Assembly: GCA_949752735.1 (NCBI GenBank)
Contig: OX457042.1
Coordinates: forward strand, 36,328,368 to 36,392,367
Direction: 5' to 3'
DNA: 64,000 nt
From: Lumbricus terrestris
Taxonomy: Eukaryota > Annelida > Clitellata > Crassiclitellata > Lumbricidae
A model generated the notes under the pieces. It saw only the letters and a list, made by a program, of their open reading frames with translations, was not told the DNA's origin and searched no databases. Positions 58,101 through 63,814 of the stretch are shown here, piece after piece (the stretch's first letter is position 1; each line of letters begins with the position of its first letter). Both the position numbers and the translations under genes were made by a program.

Positions 58101-61100
58101 AAATGTTTAAAAGATGTTGACATAATATCAATTTCAACACTATTCACTGCACCAAAACAACTCAACATAAATTTTTACTTATACTTTTGCTATGAGTCAA
58201 CTGTTAGATTGTGGTAGCTAGTTTAATTTTTGCCATTTTGTTATTAAAATGTAAGAGGCGCTCCTGGCCTACGCAACCACACCTAAAAAAGTAGCCTATA
58301 GGATGTTAGCAACTTGTGATTTGTGATTCAAGCAACTAACTACCATTACAGTGTGCAAATAAAATTAAAGTAATCAACGCTCGAGGAAGGGAAAATCATG
58401 AGTAACTTTGTTAAGATAACAGCTTAAAATGTCACAGTTAGGCCTATAGTGTGCAAATCCAAAAAACTGTAAACATTTCCAGGCGGCACTCTTAAGTCTT
58501 AAAACAAGAATATCAGCATTGAAAAATAGCAATTTTGCTAAGGTGACAGCTTAAAATGCAGCCGTTACAGTGTGGATATTAAAAAAATTATATAATGGGG
58601 GAGGGGATATTTATTGAAGTCTTAAAGCATGGCTTTCAGCACTGAAATCATGAGAAATTTTCTTGAGATGTCAGCTTAAAATGCGACCATTGTAGTGTGG
58701 AAAAAAAATTAGCAATGGGAAAGGACAAATCGGAAGGGACATTTTTGAAGTCTTAAACCACGACTGTGAGCACTGATATGATATGATTTAAGCAATTGCG
58801 TCAAAACGTCAGCCTACAATGCTACCAGTGTAGTGTGGAAAAAATTCGACAATGGGAGGGACACTTACATGTATCCATCCCCAAACCTTTCTACCTGCTG
58901 AAAAGACTTAGGAAGCGTAAACTTAAAAGCTTCAACTATATATAGGCTACAAGGTAGCTCTCAGGATCGAAGGAGCCTGGAAACCTCACACAAATGCCAA
59001 AAACGCTTTTCGAATTATGAAGCGAAAATGCATAACAATGGACAATGATAGCAAAATGTAGGCTAGTGATGGGACTAACGTGATCAATTTTGTTGCTGGG
59101 GGTCTTCACAACTTTCGAAATGTCACAAAGGGGTCGCTGCACTAAAAAGGTTGAGAACCGCTGACCTAGACAGAGGGCCATCAGAACGACCCAGTGGAGA
59201 GGTTGGCGAATCTCTCCCACCATGAGGGTCAGGGTGGTGGTCGAAAAATCAAACTATTGCAATATCCATTCCATAGCCATAGTTTCACAGCTATTCAACT
59301 GAAATGTTGCATCTAGACCAGCGGTTCTCAACCGGGGGTCCGCGGACCCCTGGGGGTCCGCGACCATCTGCCTGGGGGTCCGCGAGCACGTCCTGAAAAT
59401 TACATATTTCTTAGTCAAAAACATAGAGACAGATAAATCTTTGTCAATATTTTTCAATATTTCTCCTTTTCAATGGCGATATGAAACTAATAATATGCTG
59501 ATTAATGACAAATTCATTTGCTTTAGATGGATCTGTTTGTAACCGACTCTAGTTTTCGGGATATTTTGAGAGAGTTTCTTAGAAAAAGACCACAGCCCAC
59601 ATGTAATTCATTTGAATAAACAACTCACGAGTTTCAACTTTGGCTTACCCGGCTGGCATATTTGAATTAATTGAATTCCTCTACGCTAGTGATGCAGACA
59701 AATCTAATCACCCTTAATTAGTGATAAATTGTCTCCTTGTACAAAAGAGATGATCTCTGGTGCAAAACGGATAGGGGTTGATAACTTTAACAGTTTGATC
59801 AATAGCATGAATTCACATAAAAAATAAAGAAATGCTCAGATCAATCAACCAAAATTTGTTAATTTCCCGTCAATCATAGCTGGATCAGTTCAACTTCTAA
59901 TTTGGCAATTTGAACATTCACAGTTTTTTCTTAAGCTTCCAGTCAGTTTCTTGCAAACTTTGATTCGTTGAATTTACTAACCTCAGAATTGAACCAAATC
60001 ATTGAACTGCATGACTGGTGACATTAAGCCTGCATTGAAGATGTACGTTGCATCCATGCAAGAGTTAGATTGATGTATGAGTGTTTCGAGCAGATAAACT
60101 GTGCTCGAATATGCATGCCCAAAGCTTACATTCAAATAAACTACAGTTTTTCTAATAAATTTCAAATAAATCTTATCAGAAATATAAATTTGCACTACAG
60201 CACTTGCAGAGGCATATCTATGCTATAATATAGCAATTATAGCATAGATCTACATAGACCTGCTATTATATAAAATTAGAGTCGCACAGTCACGATAATG
60301 CGCCAAAGTCGCCAAATTTCGGTGGGGGTCCGTGACCGGAACCAAAAATTAAAAAGGGGTCCGTGAGTGTGAAAAGGTTGAGAACCGCTGATCTAGACCG
60401 AGTGCTACCGGGGTCACCTCGCCCCCACCCAACAAACACCTCACCCCGCATGGGCCGGGTCGGGCATTAGAGTGTCAATCGCTTGTCTTTGAATGTGTGT
60501 TTGTCGTTGTCAAGGCGCCCTTGTGGCAGCATGGCTGCGTTATAGCGCCATATAAATCGTCGTCATTATTATTATTATTATTATTATTAGGCCAGCACAG
60601 CTTAGAAAGGTAAGGGATGTCCAGGCTCTTCTTTCCTTACACTTTAAGCACATCCTTCTTTCCTTACACTTTAAGAGAAAATAATACAGACTTTATGTAA
60701 ACTGGCAAGAATCAAAAGCTCAAACACAATCGCATCCCTTAGTATGTCATCATATTCCTCATTTTTTAATTTACTTACGACTCGACCTGTCGGACTCTTC
60801 TCGGCCATGAATGACGATCGCCGATTCTCGAGATGCAGTACTGTTTGAATCCTCCATGTCAGCAACAACAGCTTCTGTGACACCCATTGTCTCAGTTGCC
60901 CGGATGGTATGTATGCCCTGAGTCAAGTACCCACTGTCCCTCAGCGGAAGCACTGCTCGAATATCCTTTCCAGAAGTGTTCAAGTCAGATTTTCCATCCG
61001 CATCCGATCCGCTGTTGGTAGGTAGGGGTCGTCGATAACTTTCGTCGAGGGCAATCCACCGACGACGCTCCTCTTCCGCGGCGGACTCCATGGAAACAGT

Positions 61101-61736
61101 GGAACTGCCTCCGTTCATCCATGGATGAACCCTCGGAGCAACATCCGCAGCTTCTCCACCAAACCTCATCATCTGATTTCCCATCGACATCTGTGACTCA
61201 ACGAACTTCTCCGGAACCACTTTCACTCCACCTGGCTTTACAACGTGGATGCTACATCCACTGCTGCCACCTGGTGACGATGATTTCCGCCCAAGTACCT
61301 CCGACTTCGGCACCTCTCGCAGATTCTTTGCCGACAATCTAACTGGCTTCGACCTCGTGCCAACCGCATTCACTCGATCCTTGGAACTGATCTGAGCCGA
61401 CTCCCTGTTCATATGAAGCAACGGCGGCTGGAAAACGTCAACATTGCTCGTTGAGTTTATCAGAACAGAGCCCGCACTGGTGGAATGAGAGTCGGCTGAG
61501 CCCAGCACACTGCCAGACGCATCACTATCGTAGTCTCGGAAAGCGTTGTAAAGACCAAGGACTGGCGTCGTCTGCACTCGTGGGGGAACCTGAAATGGTG
61601 CGGCTGGATGTCTATCCAAGGCCCTGACAGCAGACTCCGTGATGCTCAGTAAGTCACTCATGTTAGATCCCTCTGAAGCATATGGCAAATCTCTCTGCTT
61701 TGAGTAAAGACGCTCAGAAGTAATTACAGAATTCAT
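32657..61736 (-). CDS. KIAA0586: TALPID3 (KIAA0586) gene, 26 coding exons
   Basis: I assembled 26 minus-strand exons whose GT/AG borders and phases agree at every junction, giving one frame of about 1979 codons. Vertebrate TALPID3 is about 1500-1650 residues. Recognition rests on blocks shared with vertebrate TALPID3: AVAAVIATQTIMK before a coiled coil, LETPAPR, the central coiled coil EAVLKNVHVDCDILKSNLEM, ESLLQKIYGK, VKGVEMASARTQTRF, GQLIPMAIPL, the W-VEQELMARIISEMY block, GVQLFVDAGHPISGNLVSAL with LAEKIASMFG, and acidic SEG repeats near the C-terminus. Family knowledge: a centrosomal/basal-body protein needed for ciliary vesicle docking, ciliogenesis and Hedgehog signalling. The central coiled coil is the part reported as essential. 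Exons, 5' to 3': 61736-60779, 57674-57487, 56984-56842, 56398-56218, 55935-55711, 54833-54521, 53991-53898, 52546-52465, 51761-51696, 51186-50972, 49736-49664, 48855-48643, 47976-47799, 47010-46936, 46137-45998, 45282-45026, 44189-44014, 43337-43081, 41898-41673, 40446-40185, 39438-39221, 38528-38437, 38292-37968, 37198-36773, 34259-34167, 33120-32657. Confidence 0.93.
33121..34166 (-). other. TALPID3 intron 25
   Basis: Next to the exon 25 donor, 34062-34160 holds four to five copies of a ~22-bp unit containing GTGCCCAGTGACAG. The remainder shows nothing beyond a C-run at 33752-33765. Confidence 0.7.
34167..34259 (-). CDS. KIAA0586: TALPID3 exon 25
   Basis: Reads (G)LRRSKSPPQQQRSLPSDTM to DFSQT. 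Acceptor GTGTTTAG and donor GTAGGC; phase 1 on both sides. Only this phase stays open. Confidence 0.82.
35049..36646. mobile_element. hAT-type element, CAGGGCCGTAAATC ends, in TALPID3 intron 24
   Basis: 1598 bp with inverted termini CAGGGCCGTAAATC and subterminal GGGGAGGGAA repeats, flanked by perfect TGCAGTAG at 35041-35048 and 36647-36654. It contains an L2 3' fragment at about 35545-35830. No transposase ORF. Confidence 0.92.
35545..35830 (+). mobile_element. L2-type LINE 3' fragment
   Basis: Translates as PFAIVGPSRWNDLPPSIRSK..LRCLKSFLFPLGC..ESVSE stop, matching the C-terminus of the LINE at 8262. The decayed tail GGGCTTTATAAATTC follows. Nested in the 35049 hAT element. Confidence 0.8.
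36773..37198 (-). CDS. KIAA0586: TALPID3 exon 24
   Basis: Reads GEYQFDQASGKVYGGQPSRR onward, Ser/Thr/Gln-rich, ending RRPQVTSSDG. An alternative donor nine codons earlier (CAA|GTAACC) would put exon 25 in a frame with a stop, so GACG|GTAAAA is chosen. Confidence 0.85.
37968..38292 (-). CDS. KIAA0586: TALPID3 exon 23
   Basis: Reads DLASEMLLPSEGELQAPQC.. and NRSVGELRIGPDYGDLL. Corresponds to the acidic PPSEGQV and SVGELSEG region of vertebrate TALPID3. Confidence 0.9.
38437..38528 (-). CDS. KIAA0586: TALPID3 exon 22
   Basis: Reads LRQRVRQHMINASKLHHSV then DEDTFADEIEQ. Phases 1 and 0 fit its neighbours. Confidence 0.88.
38616..38663. repeat. 17-bp-stem perfect hairpin in TALPID3 intron 21
   Basis: GGAGGGCATCACCAAAT and its exact reverse complement are separated by 14 bases. 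It lies within a stretch that resembles a SINE-like repeat (38560-38900). Confidence 0.85.
39221..39438 (-). CDS. KIAA0586: TALPID3 exon 21
   Basis: Reads (M)SLRHEKSPPVLLPKSEASS and VSEGQWLITLLSEGEIPEI. The ISEGEI-type motif is shared with vertebrate TALPID3. Confidence 0.9.
39533..39600 (-). repeat. SINE/L2-type 3' tail remnant
   Basis: Inverted copy of the shared tail: TTTATATAACGCCTCTTCAA then CTACTCAGAAGCGCTCCCAG. Confidence 0.7.
40185..40446 (-). CDS. KIAA0586: TALPID3 exon 20
   Basis: Reads GMSNSESQKSNVDEFVEPS, then TPDVTPVPSPPPVIRTPSPS, the Pro/Thr-rich segment, to EKGYNE. Vertebrate TALPID3 has a comparable TPTVTPTTTPPP stretch. Confidence 0.9.
40601..40790. repeat. 61-62-bp tandem repeat x3 with (ATT)n
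   Basis: Three copies of TAACGGCATGGC..GGTTAAGGTGCCATATAAATTG followed by ATT runs. A related single copy ends at about 60590. This looks like the 3' end of a SINE-like element that was amplified. Confidence 0.8.
41673..41898 (-). CDS. KIAA0586: TALPID3 exon 19
   Basis: Reads HQRRSLVPTPEPTPEPSSTH, then SLPSTPRRTPDAET, ending in a Glu-rich KTEEEKTEEEEEEVSF stretch. Matches the TPLPTPQPTP..SP region of vertebrate TALPID3. Confidence 0.9.
42715..42955. repeat. ~120-bp tandem duplication next to exon 18
   Basis: Two adjacent copies of a segment containing ACAAAAATCACGG, TTTTTTGGGAGAGAA and CAACCATGTGAGAAACAAAT. Directly downstream (in gene sense) of the duplicated exon 18 donor. Confidence 0.85.
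43081..43337 (-). CDS. KIAA0586: TALPID3 exon 18 (conserved QLFVDAG block, poly-Ala)
   Basis: Reads VDTIGQHGVQLFVDAGHPIS, then VLAEKIASMFG, very similar to vertebrate LQLFVDAGVPV and ALAETIAVMLG. A run of nine Ala follows, encoded by a CTG/CAG-type repeat at 43151-43178. The 3' end with the donor is tandemly duplicated (75-bp unit). Confidence 0.95.
43430..43620. repeat. SINE-like dispersed repeat in intron 17
   Basis: CTATGGCGCC..AAGCACATGC..CAGTCAG.GGTATACCTTAGA is shared with about 52790-52880. Origin unknown. Confidence 0.45.
44014..44189 (-). CDS. KIAA0586: TALPID3 exon 17
   Basis: Completes the Trp codon TG|G and reads VEQELMARIISEMYSKG, matching vertebrate WVEQEIMSRIISGLF, then an Asp-rich stretch. 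The donor GTTG|GTAATG gives the phase needed by exon 18. Confidence 0.93.
45026..45282 (-). CDS. KIAA0586: TALPID3 exon 16
   Basis: Reads LLPASAMEADVDHLAMEDE, an acidic stretch, then VYHGPTFPVRIPTMQPSPS and LLQKQAIDW. Vertebrate TALPID3 has YNGPPFPPV..QPT..IQW at the same place. Confidence 0.93.
45420..45560. repeat. (ATTC)n-rich tract
   Basis: Interrupted CATTCATT repeats, perhaps the inverted microsatellite tail of an L2 or SINE insertion. Confidence 0.7.
45711..45762 (-). pseudogene. Partial duplicate of TALPID3 exon 16
   Basis: GGTCCGTGGTAAACAGTGGG and the following ~30 bases repeat exon 16 (45131-45180) with few changes; read as ISLPGLTSPPTVYHGP. It lies in intron 15 with no clear splice sites. 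Confidence 0.8.
45998..46137 (-). CDS. KIAA0586: TALPID3 exon 15
   Basis: Reads GLQGQLIPMAIPLSLHRLD, matching LEGHLIPMAI of vertebrate TALPID3, ending HVTLTMPKQ. Confidence 0.93.
46190..46315 (+). repeat. SINE/L2-type 3' fragment
   Basis: Ends with TTTCCTTGAAGGGTGCTATA-type sequence, the common tail. Confidence 0.6.
46881..46965. repeat. 42-bp duplication spanning the exon 14 donor
   Basis: AGAGGCATCATACCTTGAAC and the following ~22 bases recur 42 bp away (AGAGGCATCAAACCTTGAAC). The duplicate gives a second CAAG|GT donor; the extra 14 codons are open. Confidence 0.9.
46936..47010 (-). CDS. KIAA0586: TALPID3 exon 14
   Basis: Reads GVEMASARTQTRFAGESAS to TGHYVQ. With exon 13 it gives VKGVEMASARTQTRF, like vertebrate VKGTKVKSIRTQTDF. 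Confidence 0.93.
47161..47328. repeat. 14-bp tandem repeat, about 12 copies
   Basis: Unit CAATATAATACAAA with rare G variants. The VLYCLYYI ORFs on the minus strand are artefacts. Confidence 0.95.
47637..47770 (-). mobile_element. L2-type LINE fragment
   Basis: Minus strand reads LDQVLRTVARLIGHIPKFGQ, matching LDRVLRSAARLIGRIPKF of the LINE at 8262. It stops about 30 bp from the exon 13 donor. Confidence 0.85.
47799..47976 (-). CDS. KIAA0586: TALPID3 exon 13
   Basis: Reads KPRPLNPIEDESLLQKIYGK, then TLYHKIRSS, ending HIPHVQVK. Vertebrate counterpart: DEDYMLQVYGKPVYQGHRS. The donor GTTAAAG|GTATGG is chosen because it restores VKG with exon 14. Confidence 0.93.
48643..48855 (-). CDS. KIAA0586: TALPID3 exon 12
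   Basis: Reads AEVAVELIKQEKLTEAKKFM to PKTTKPRAIK. Lys/Arg-rich. Acceptor GTCTAG, donor GTAAGT; phase 0 both sides. Confidence 0.92.
49060..49283 (-). mobile_element. tRNA-derived SINE, full length, in intron 11
   Basis: The minus strand starts GGGGCGCAATGGTGTAGTGG (A-box-like), has GGTTACAGGTTCGAATCC (B box), and ends with the L2-like tail TTTTGAAGGGGTGCTATAAC. Two other copies lie at 50685 and 63815. Confidence 0.88.
49545..49600 (+). repeat. SINE/L2-type 3' tail remnant
   Basis: CCTCTGAGGAGTTTCTATTGA..GGAGCTATATAAATTCATG. Confidence 0.65.
49664..49736 (-). CDS. KIAA0586: TALPID3 exon 11
   Basis: Reads PFSDKIQMKRMVGQRIKAL to NRQIE, matching vertebrate [20 protein letters not shown], directly after the essential coiled coil. 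Confidence 0.92.
50350..50660 (+). mobile_element. LINE fragment (non-L2), decayed
   Basis: Reads RPEAFEMWIWHKMERVSWKK, NEEILRTVREKRSMLET, then after a one-base frameshift KWICHIMRIDTIIRDIDKG. This AFE.W..RRM...W.D...NEE pattern is typical of the C-terminal part of several LINE polyproteins. It lies directly before the SINE. Confidence 0.7.
50685..50920 (+). mobile_element. tRNA-derived SINE, full length, in intron 10
   Basis: GGGGTGCGGTGGTGTAGTAG (A-box-like), GGTTGCAAGTTCGAAACC (B box), and a 3' tail CTTCTGAGTAATAATCTTGA..GGCGCTATAACAAGTGCAC. The tail is nearly that of the L2 LINE at 8262, implying mobilisation by L2 machinery. Confidence 0.88.
50972..51186 (-). CDS. KIAA0586: TALPID3 exon 10 (central coiled coil)
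   Basis: Reads RKTPMFNTSPYPEIRGFGES, then EAEAVLKNVHVDCDILKSNL and ERSRQDGEIYSTL. Vertebrate TALPID3 has [20 protein letters not shown] and IRAKDGAAMYSLI here, the conserved coiled coil reported as necessary for centrosomal function. Confidence 0.95.
51696..51761 (-). CDS. KIAA0586: TALPID3 exon 9
   Basis: Reads DVSLTPERPPPPVEPAPLSK YL; Pro-rich. Acceptor TTTCTAG, donor GTAAGC, phase 0. Confidence 0.88.
52105..52176. repeat. (AAT/AAC)n microsatellite
   Basis: Interrupted AATAAT/AACAAT run in intron 8. Confidence 0.9.
52465..52546 (-). CDS. KIAA0586: TALPID3 exon 8
   Basis: Reads PTTTFDHQFSNSLQNARALP to KELNVMK. Phases 2 and 0 fit. Confidence 0.88.
53205..53330. repeat. Tandem repeat of ~20 and ~22-bp units
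   Basis: ATTCATATTGTAAATCCCT with or without CAG, about six copies, in intron 7. Confidence 0.9.
53586..53686. mobile_element. Short CAGTGCTTAAAG-family MITE
   Basis: From CAGTGCTTAAAGTGTGG to CACTTTAAGCCCTG, with the middle deleted relative to the 18972 copy. No matching target duplication was seen. Confidence 0.65.
53898..53991 (-). CDS. KIAA0586: TALPID3 exon 7
   Basis: Reads GGNQFLGHVIESHDREMAQM to TPQSPTK. The phase 1 entry agrees with the first of the duplicated donors of exon 6. Confidence 0.9.
54355..54533. repeat. 36-bp tandem repeat spanning the exon 6 donor, 5 copies
   Basis: Units TAACCAAAATAAACACAGAC plus CTCTGTTAACGTTATA; one copy is 34 bp. The unit nearest the exon contains its last ~10 bases and the donor AGAG|GTTTGT. 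Later copies carry GTCTGT, the first of them weakened to AGAAGT. Confidence 0.95.
54521..54833 (-). CDS. KIAA0586: TALPID3 exon 6
   Basis: Reads AQLHAMARRPSSAYDGHVDG, then MSVLETPAPRQKRPMPTMYD and KRYSPANVSR. LETPAPR is identical to vertebrate TALPID3. Confidence 0.94.
55317..55378 (-). repeat. SINE/L2-type 3' tail remnant
   Basis: Inverted tail: TTTATATAGTACCACTTCAA..CCTCAGAGGTGCAC. Confidence 0.6.
55711..55935 (-). CDS. KIAA0586: TALPID3 exon 5 (coiled coil)
   Basis: Reads SQQQEILDKISELESRKLLS to RHRERQEMQQLDVQ, a heptad-rich Glu/Arg/Gln helix. Follows exon 4 as in vertebrate TALPID3 (IKVQSDLEAKVNSVTELLS). Confidence 0.93.
56218..56398 (-). CDS. KIAA0586: TALPID3 exon 4 (conserved Ala-rich block)
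   Basis: Reads QTGNVAIRKCVPARIISGFS, then DFVASAAVAAVIATQTIMK. Vertebrate TALPID3 has [20 protein letters not shown] here. Confidence 0.94.
56551..56693. mobile_element. CAGGGCTTAAAG-family MITE in intron 3
   Basis: From CAGGGCTTAAAGAGT to CACTTTAGGCACTG, with GGACGGCGTCCATGCACTTA inside. Flanking 8-mers do not match. Confidence 0.7.
56842..56984 (-). CDS. KIAA0586: TALPID3 exon 3
   Basis: Reads FRPVLLKQGTLMSEEVLLNS to QQRLRQDFLDR. Acceptor CTGAAACTG side reads TTTCAG on the minus strand; donor CG|GTAAGG gives phase 2, as needed by exon 4. Confidence 0.9.
57436..57497. repeat. 15-bp tandem repeat spanning the exon 2 donor, 4 copies
   Basis: On the minus strand the unit is CTTTTTAAAGGTGTG. 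Each copy provides an AAAG|GTGTG donor, and each skipped donor adds the in-frame peptide VCFLK. Confidence 0.95.
57487..57674 (-). CDS. KIAA0586: TALPID3 exon 2
   Basis: Reads ESECSTQPSIVTIPQTIVN, a Ser-rich stretch, and PSKPFVALKDRFLK. The first of four tandem donors is taken as the exon end. Confidence 0.88.
57688..57800. repeat. Low-complexity TTACAATAGC-type tract in intron 1
   Basis: Imperfect repeats of TACAATTACAATAGC/ATTACCATAACGAC type. No gene. Confidence 0.6.
58023..59163. mobile_element. hAT-type (Charlie-like ends) element with TSD
   Basis: 1141 bp from CAGCGGTTCTCAACC to GGTTGAGAACCGCTG, perfect ACCTAGAC flanks at 58015-58022 and 59164-59171. Subterminal GGGTCGC repeats. The termini match the CAGNGGTTCTCAACC ends of the hAT-Charlie group. 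No transposase ORF. Internal AGTCTTAAA..GCACTGA/CAGCTTAAAATG motifs repeat about four times. Confidence 0.93.
59319..60390. mobile_element. Second hAT-type (Charlie-like ends) element with TSD
   Basis: 1072 bp, same 15-bp ends but subterminal GGGGGTCCGCG instead of GGGTCGCG, so a different family member. Perfect ATCTAGAC flanks at 59311-59318 and 60391-60398. No transposase ORF. Confidence 0.93.
60500..60675. repeat. SINE-like end with (ATT)n and a CAGGGCTTAAAG-family fragment
   Basis: TATAGCGCCATATAAATCGTCG followed by ATT repeats, then GGTAAGGGATGTCCAGG..CACTTTAAGCAC, a partial MITE. Confidence 0.6.
60779..61736 (-). CDS. KIAA0586: TALPID3 exon 1 (first coding exon)
   Basis: The ATG at 61736 is the first in this exon, after an in-frame TGA and a possible acceptor (TTTCTTGTAG, exon start 61815). 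It reads MNSVITSERLYSKQRDLPY. A second Met at 61661 (MSDLLSITESAVRALDRHP) is an alternative start. The rest is Ser/Gly-rich and poorly conserved, as in vertebrate N-termini, ending in EESDRSS with a GTAAGT donor in phase 1. Confidence 0.85.
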
Positions 61737-61973
61737 CCTCGCTTTGATAATGCTGATAACAAATATGTTGCCCTCACAGGTGGGCGAATACAAACTTCAC
61801 CAATACCAAACAAACCTACAAGAAACAAAAACTTCAATATTTATCCATATATCGAAAGATGCTTCTAATGAGTGTCTCCGCCCTATATAGGTTCAGGGTT
61901 AGTGTCATCATGAGAAAACATGCTAAAATCTTACGCAGCATTAGTAATTTCGTCATGCGTTGTCAACCAATCA

Positions 61974-62636
61974 TAATTTGGTAAACACGCATGTCGCACA
62001 CTGCATGCCCGTAATCCAAACAATATAGTTGCCAACGAATGCAATAAATTAGAGCGCAGCGACCTATCGACGGCATCACAACACGCATCCCAACATGCAA
62101 AGCACTCCGTAAGTAACCGGCTCATTGAACACATGCAAGATAAGTAAGCAATTGAATTAGATGGTGATATATGGTTACATATGCAGTACATTCAAGTTTT
62201 AGATTAAATAACCTGCGCTTTACGAAAGAATTCGGCACTTTCGAACCTATAATTTAGCTGATGTTCCACCTGGCGCTTATGAAGCTATCAGCTGGCCACG
62301 AACATTTTCGCTATTATTTTGAACACTTAGGTAGAGGCATATTTCTATTAATTCGGCAGCTTTATCGTAGCTTTATCGTTACAACATACAGTGTATTAAA
62401 CGTCACAATGCGTGGCTCCAATTTGATTTATTGTTAGATCACATTACACGTTTCCTATCGCTTTAATTTTTACTGTTGCTACTTGCGTAGATTACTTACT
62501 TACAGAGCGCTTTGCATGCTGGGATGCAGTGGACAGTTGTTGTCGATAGGTCGCTGCGTTCTATTTCAGTGTGCATTCGTTGGCAGCCATATTGTTTGGA
62601 GTACGGGCATGCAGTGTGCGTGTTTACCCGTAATTT
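61974..62636. repeat. Inverted repeat with ~145-bp arms upstream of TALPID3
   Basis: Arm 61974-62118 and arm 62493-62636 are diverged reverse complements (shared: TTTGCATG.TGGGATGC, TCGATAGGTCGCTGCG, TGCATTCGTTGGCA, ACGGGCATGCAGTGTGCG). The spacer is about 375 bp. Origin unknown; it could be a duplicated promoter segment or a transposon. Confidence 0.8.
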
Positions 62637-62890
62637 ATTAGCGCCCCTTCAAGATAACTACTCAGAGGCGCTCCCGGCCGAGAAAAAGCAAAAAACAGTC
62701 TTCAACAGTTTGTGAAATTGAAAACAGCTTGGGAGTGCCGCATAGTCAAGGGAAGTCCATTCCAGGTTGTTGGACCAACCACAGAGAACGAACGCCTCTG
62801 CATTGTTGTGTGAAGGTATCTTCCGCCAAAAAGGTCAATTGCGAGCCCCCGTCTATAGCTCACGTCGGGCGCTAGTGTATACACGAGGGA
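62637..62890 (-). mobile_element. L2-type LINE 3' fragment
   Basis: Minus strand reads MQRRSFSVVGPTTWNGLPL, the L2 C-terminal motif, followed by the tail (inverted GCGCCCCTTCAAGATAACTA). It abuts the right arm of the inverted repeat. Confidence 0.8.
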
Positions 62891-63810
62891 CATAAATACT
62901 GTATAACTTGAAAAATACATTAAGTTGTCAGACCTGTCGATTAAGCTCTCATCTCCTCTTACGCTAATACTGACCAAAAACCTGAGAATGGTCGTGTCGC
63001 TAAACGAAAGCAAAACTAGTCAGTTACGCGAATGCCATAAATGTAATTAAAAACCGGTCAAAAATCAACTTTACTCGCTCACTTTTACCCAGGCTTCATC
63101 ACAAAAATTAGTAAACTTGTGCGTACTTGTCTCGTGTACACAAAAGACCCGCCATTTTTAAACTGTTGCTAGGCAATCAGATCGAAAATCTTATCTTAAA
63201 ATCAGAGCAAGTAATCTTACCGATGTGGCGATTTCTAAAGGCACATAAGTAAATTTTTAGATCAATCTAACAAACAAATTGCTCTATTATAAAAGCTATT
63301 TTGCAAATATTCAATGTCCAATGAGAAAGCCATAAAAATTTTTGGTGCCATCTAGCGGAAGAGCGTGCGCTCCAATAAATTATATAACATCGAGCATAAA
63401 AGCATAGACTAACTTATTTAGCGCTCTAACTTTGTCTAACACACGTGGGTATAATTAGTTCATTAGGTTAACTTCGCGTCTTCGCCAGAGTCAAAACTAA
63501 CTTTCATGAAAATAAGTTGGGCCAATGTGGGTTAGCATCTCACAGGCGAAACATTCGGTCGCCGCCAAATCTCGTTGAGAAAGAATACTTACGCTCTTTT
63601 ATTGGACTTTACGCTCGTCTATTCGTGAGAAAGTTGCGTAGGCCTACGTCTAGTGACGGTTCTAGACTTTTCCAACAGGCGCATCAGCCGCGCATGGAGA
63701 GGCCTGGAACATTAGGAAAGGGTCAGCTGGAATGTTGGATGTCTTGTTTCGTCAAAGCCACGATGTAGCCTAAGAAATTAAGAAAACTGAAAGCGTCAGA
63801 GTAGTTCTGC
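62891..63810. other. Upstream flank, no gene seen
   Basis: No ORF with recognisable content. I see no further repeat. Confidence 0.4.
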
Positions 63811-63814
63811 ATTG

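Larger units (their letters stand above)
57910..60480. repeat. Locally duplicated ~130-bp unit, each copy broken by a hAT insertion
   Basis: GGTTGGCGAATCTCTCCCA occurs at 57922 and 59201, followed by GGG.CAGGGTGG and later ..CTAGAC. The two copies are interrupted at the same relative place by the elements at 58023 and 59319. Confidence 0.85.

Noticed and set aside
61662..61793. Start of TALPID3 at 61793
   Set aside because: That codon is TTG. An in-frame TGA lies just upstream, and the first ATG is at 61736.
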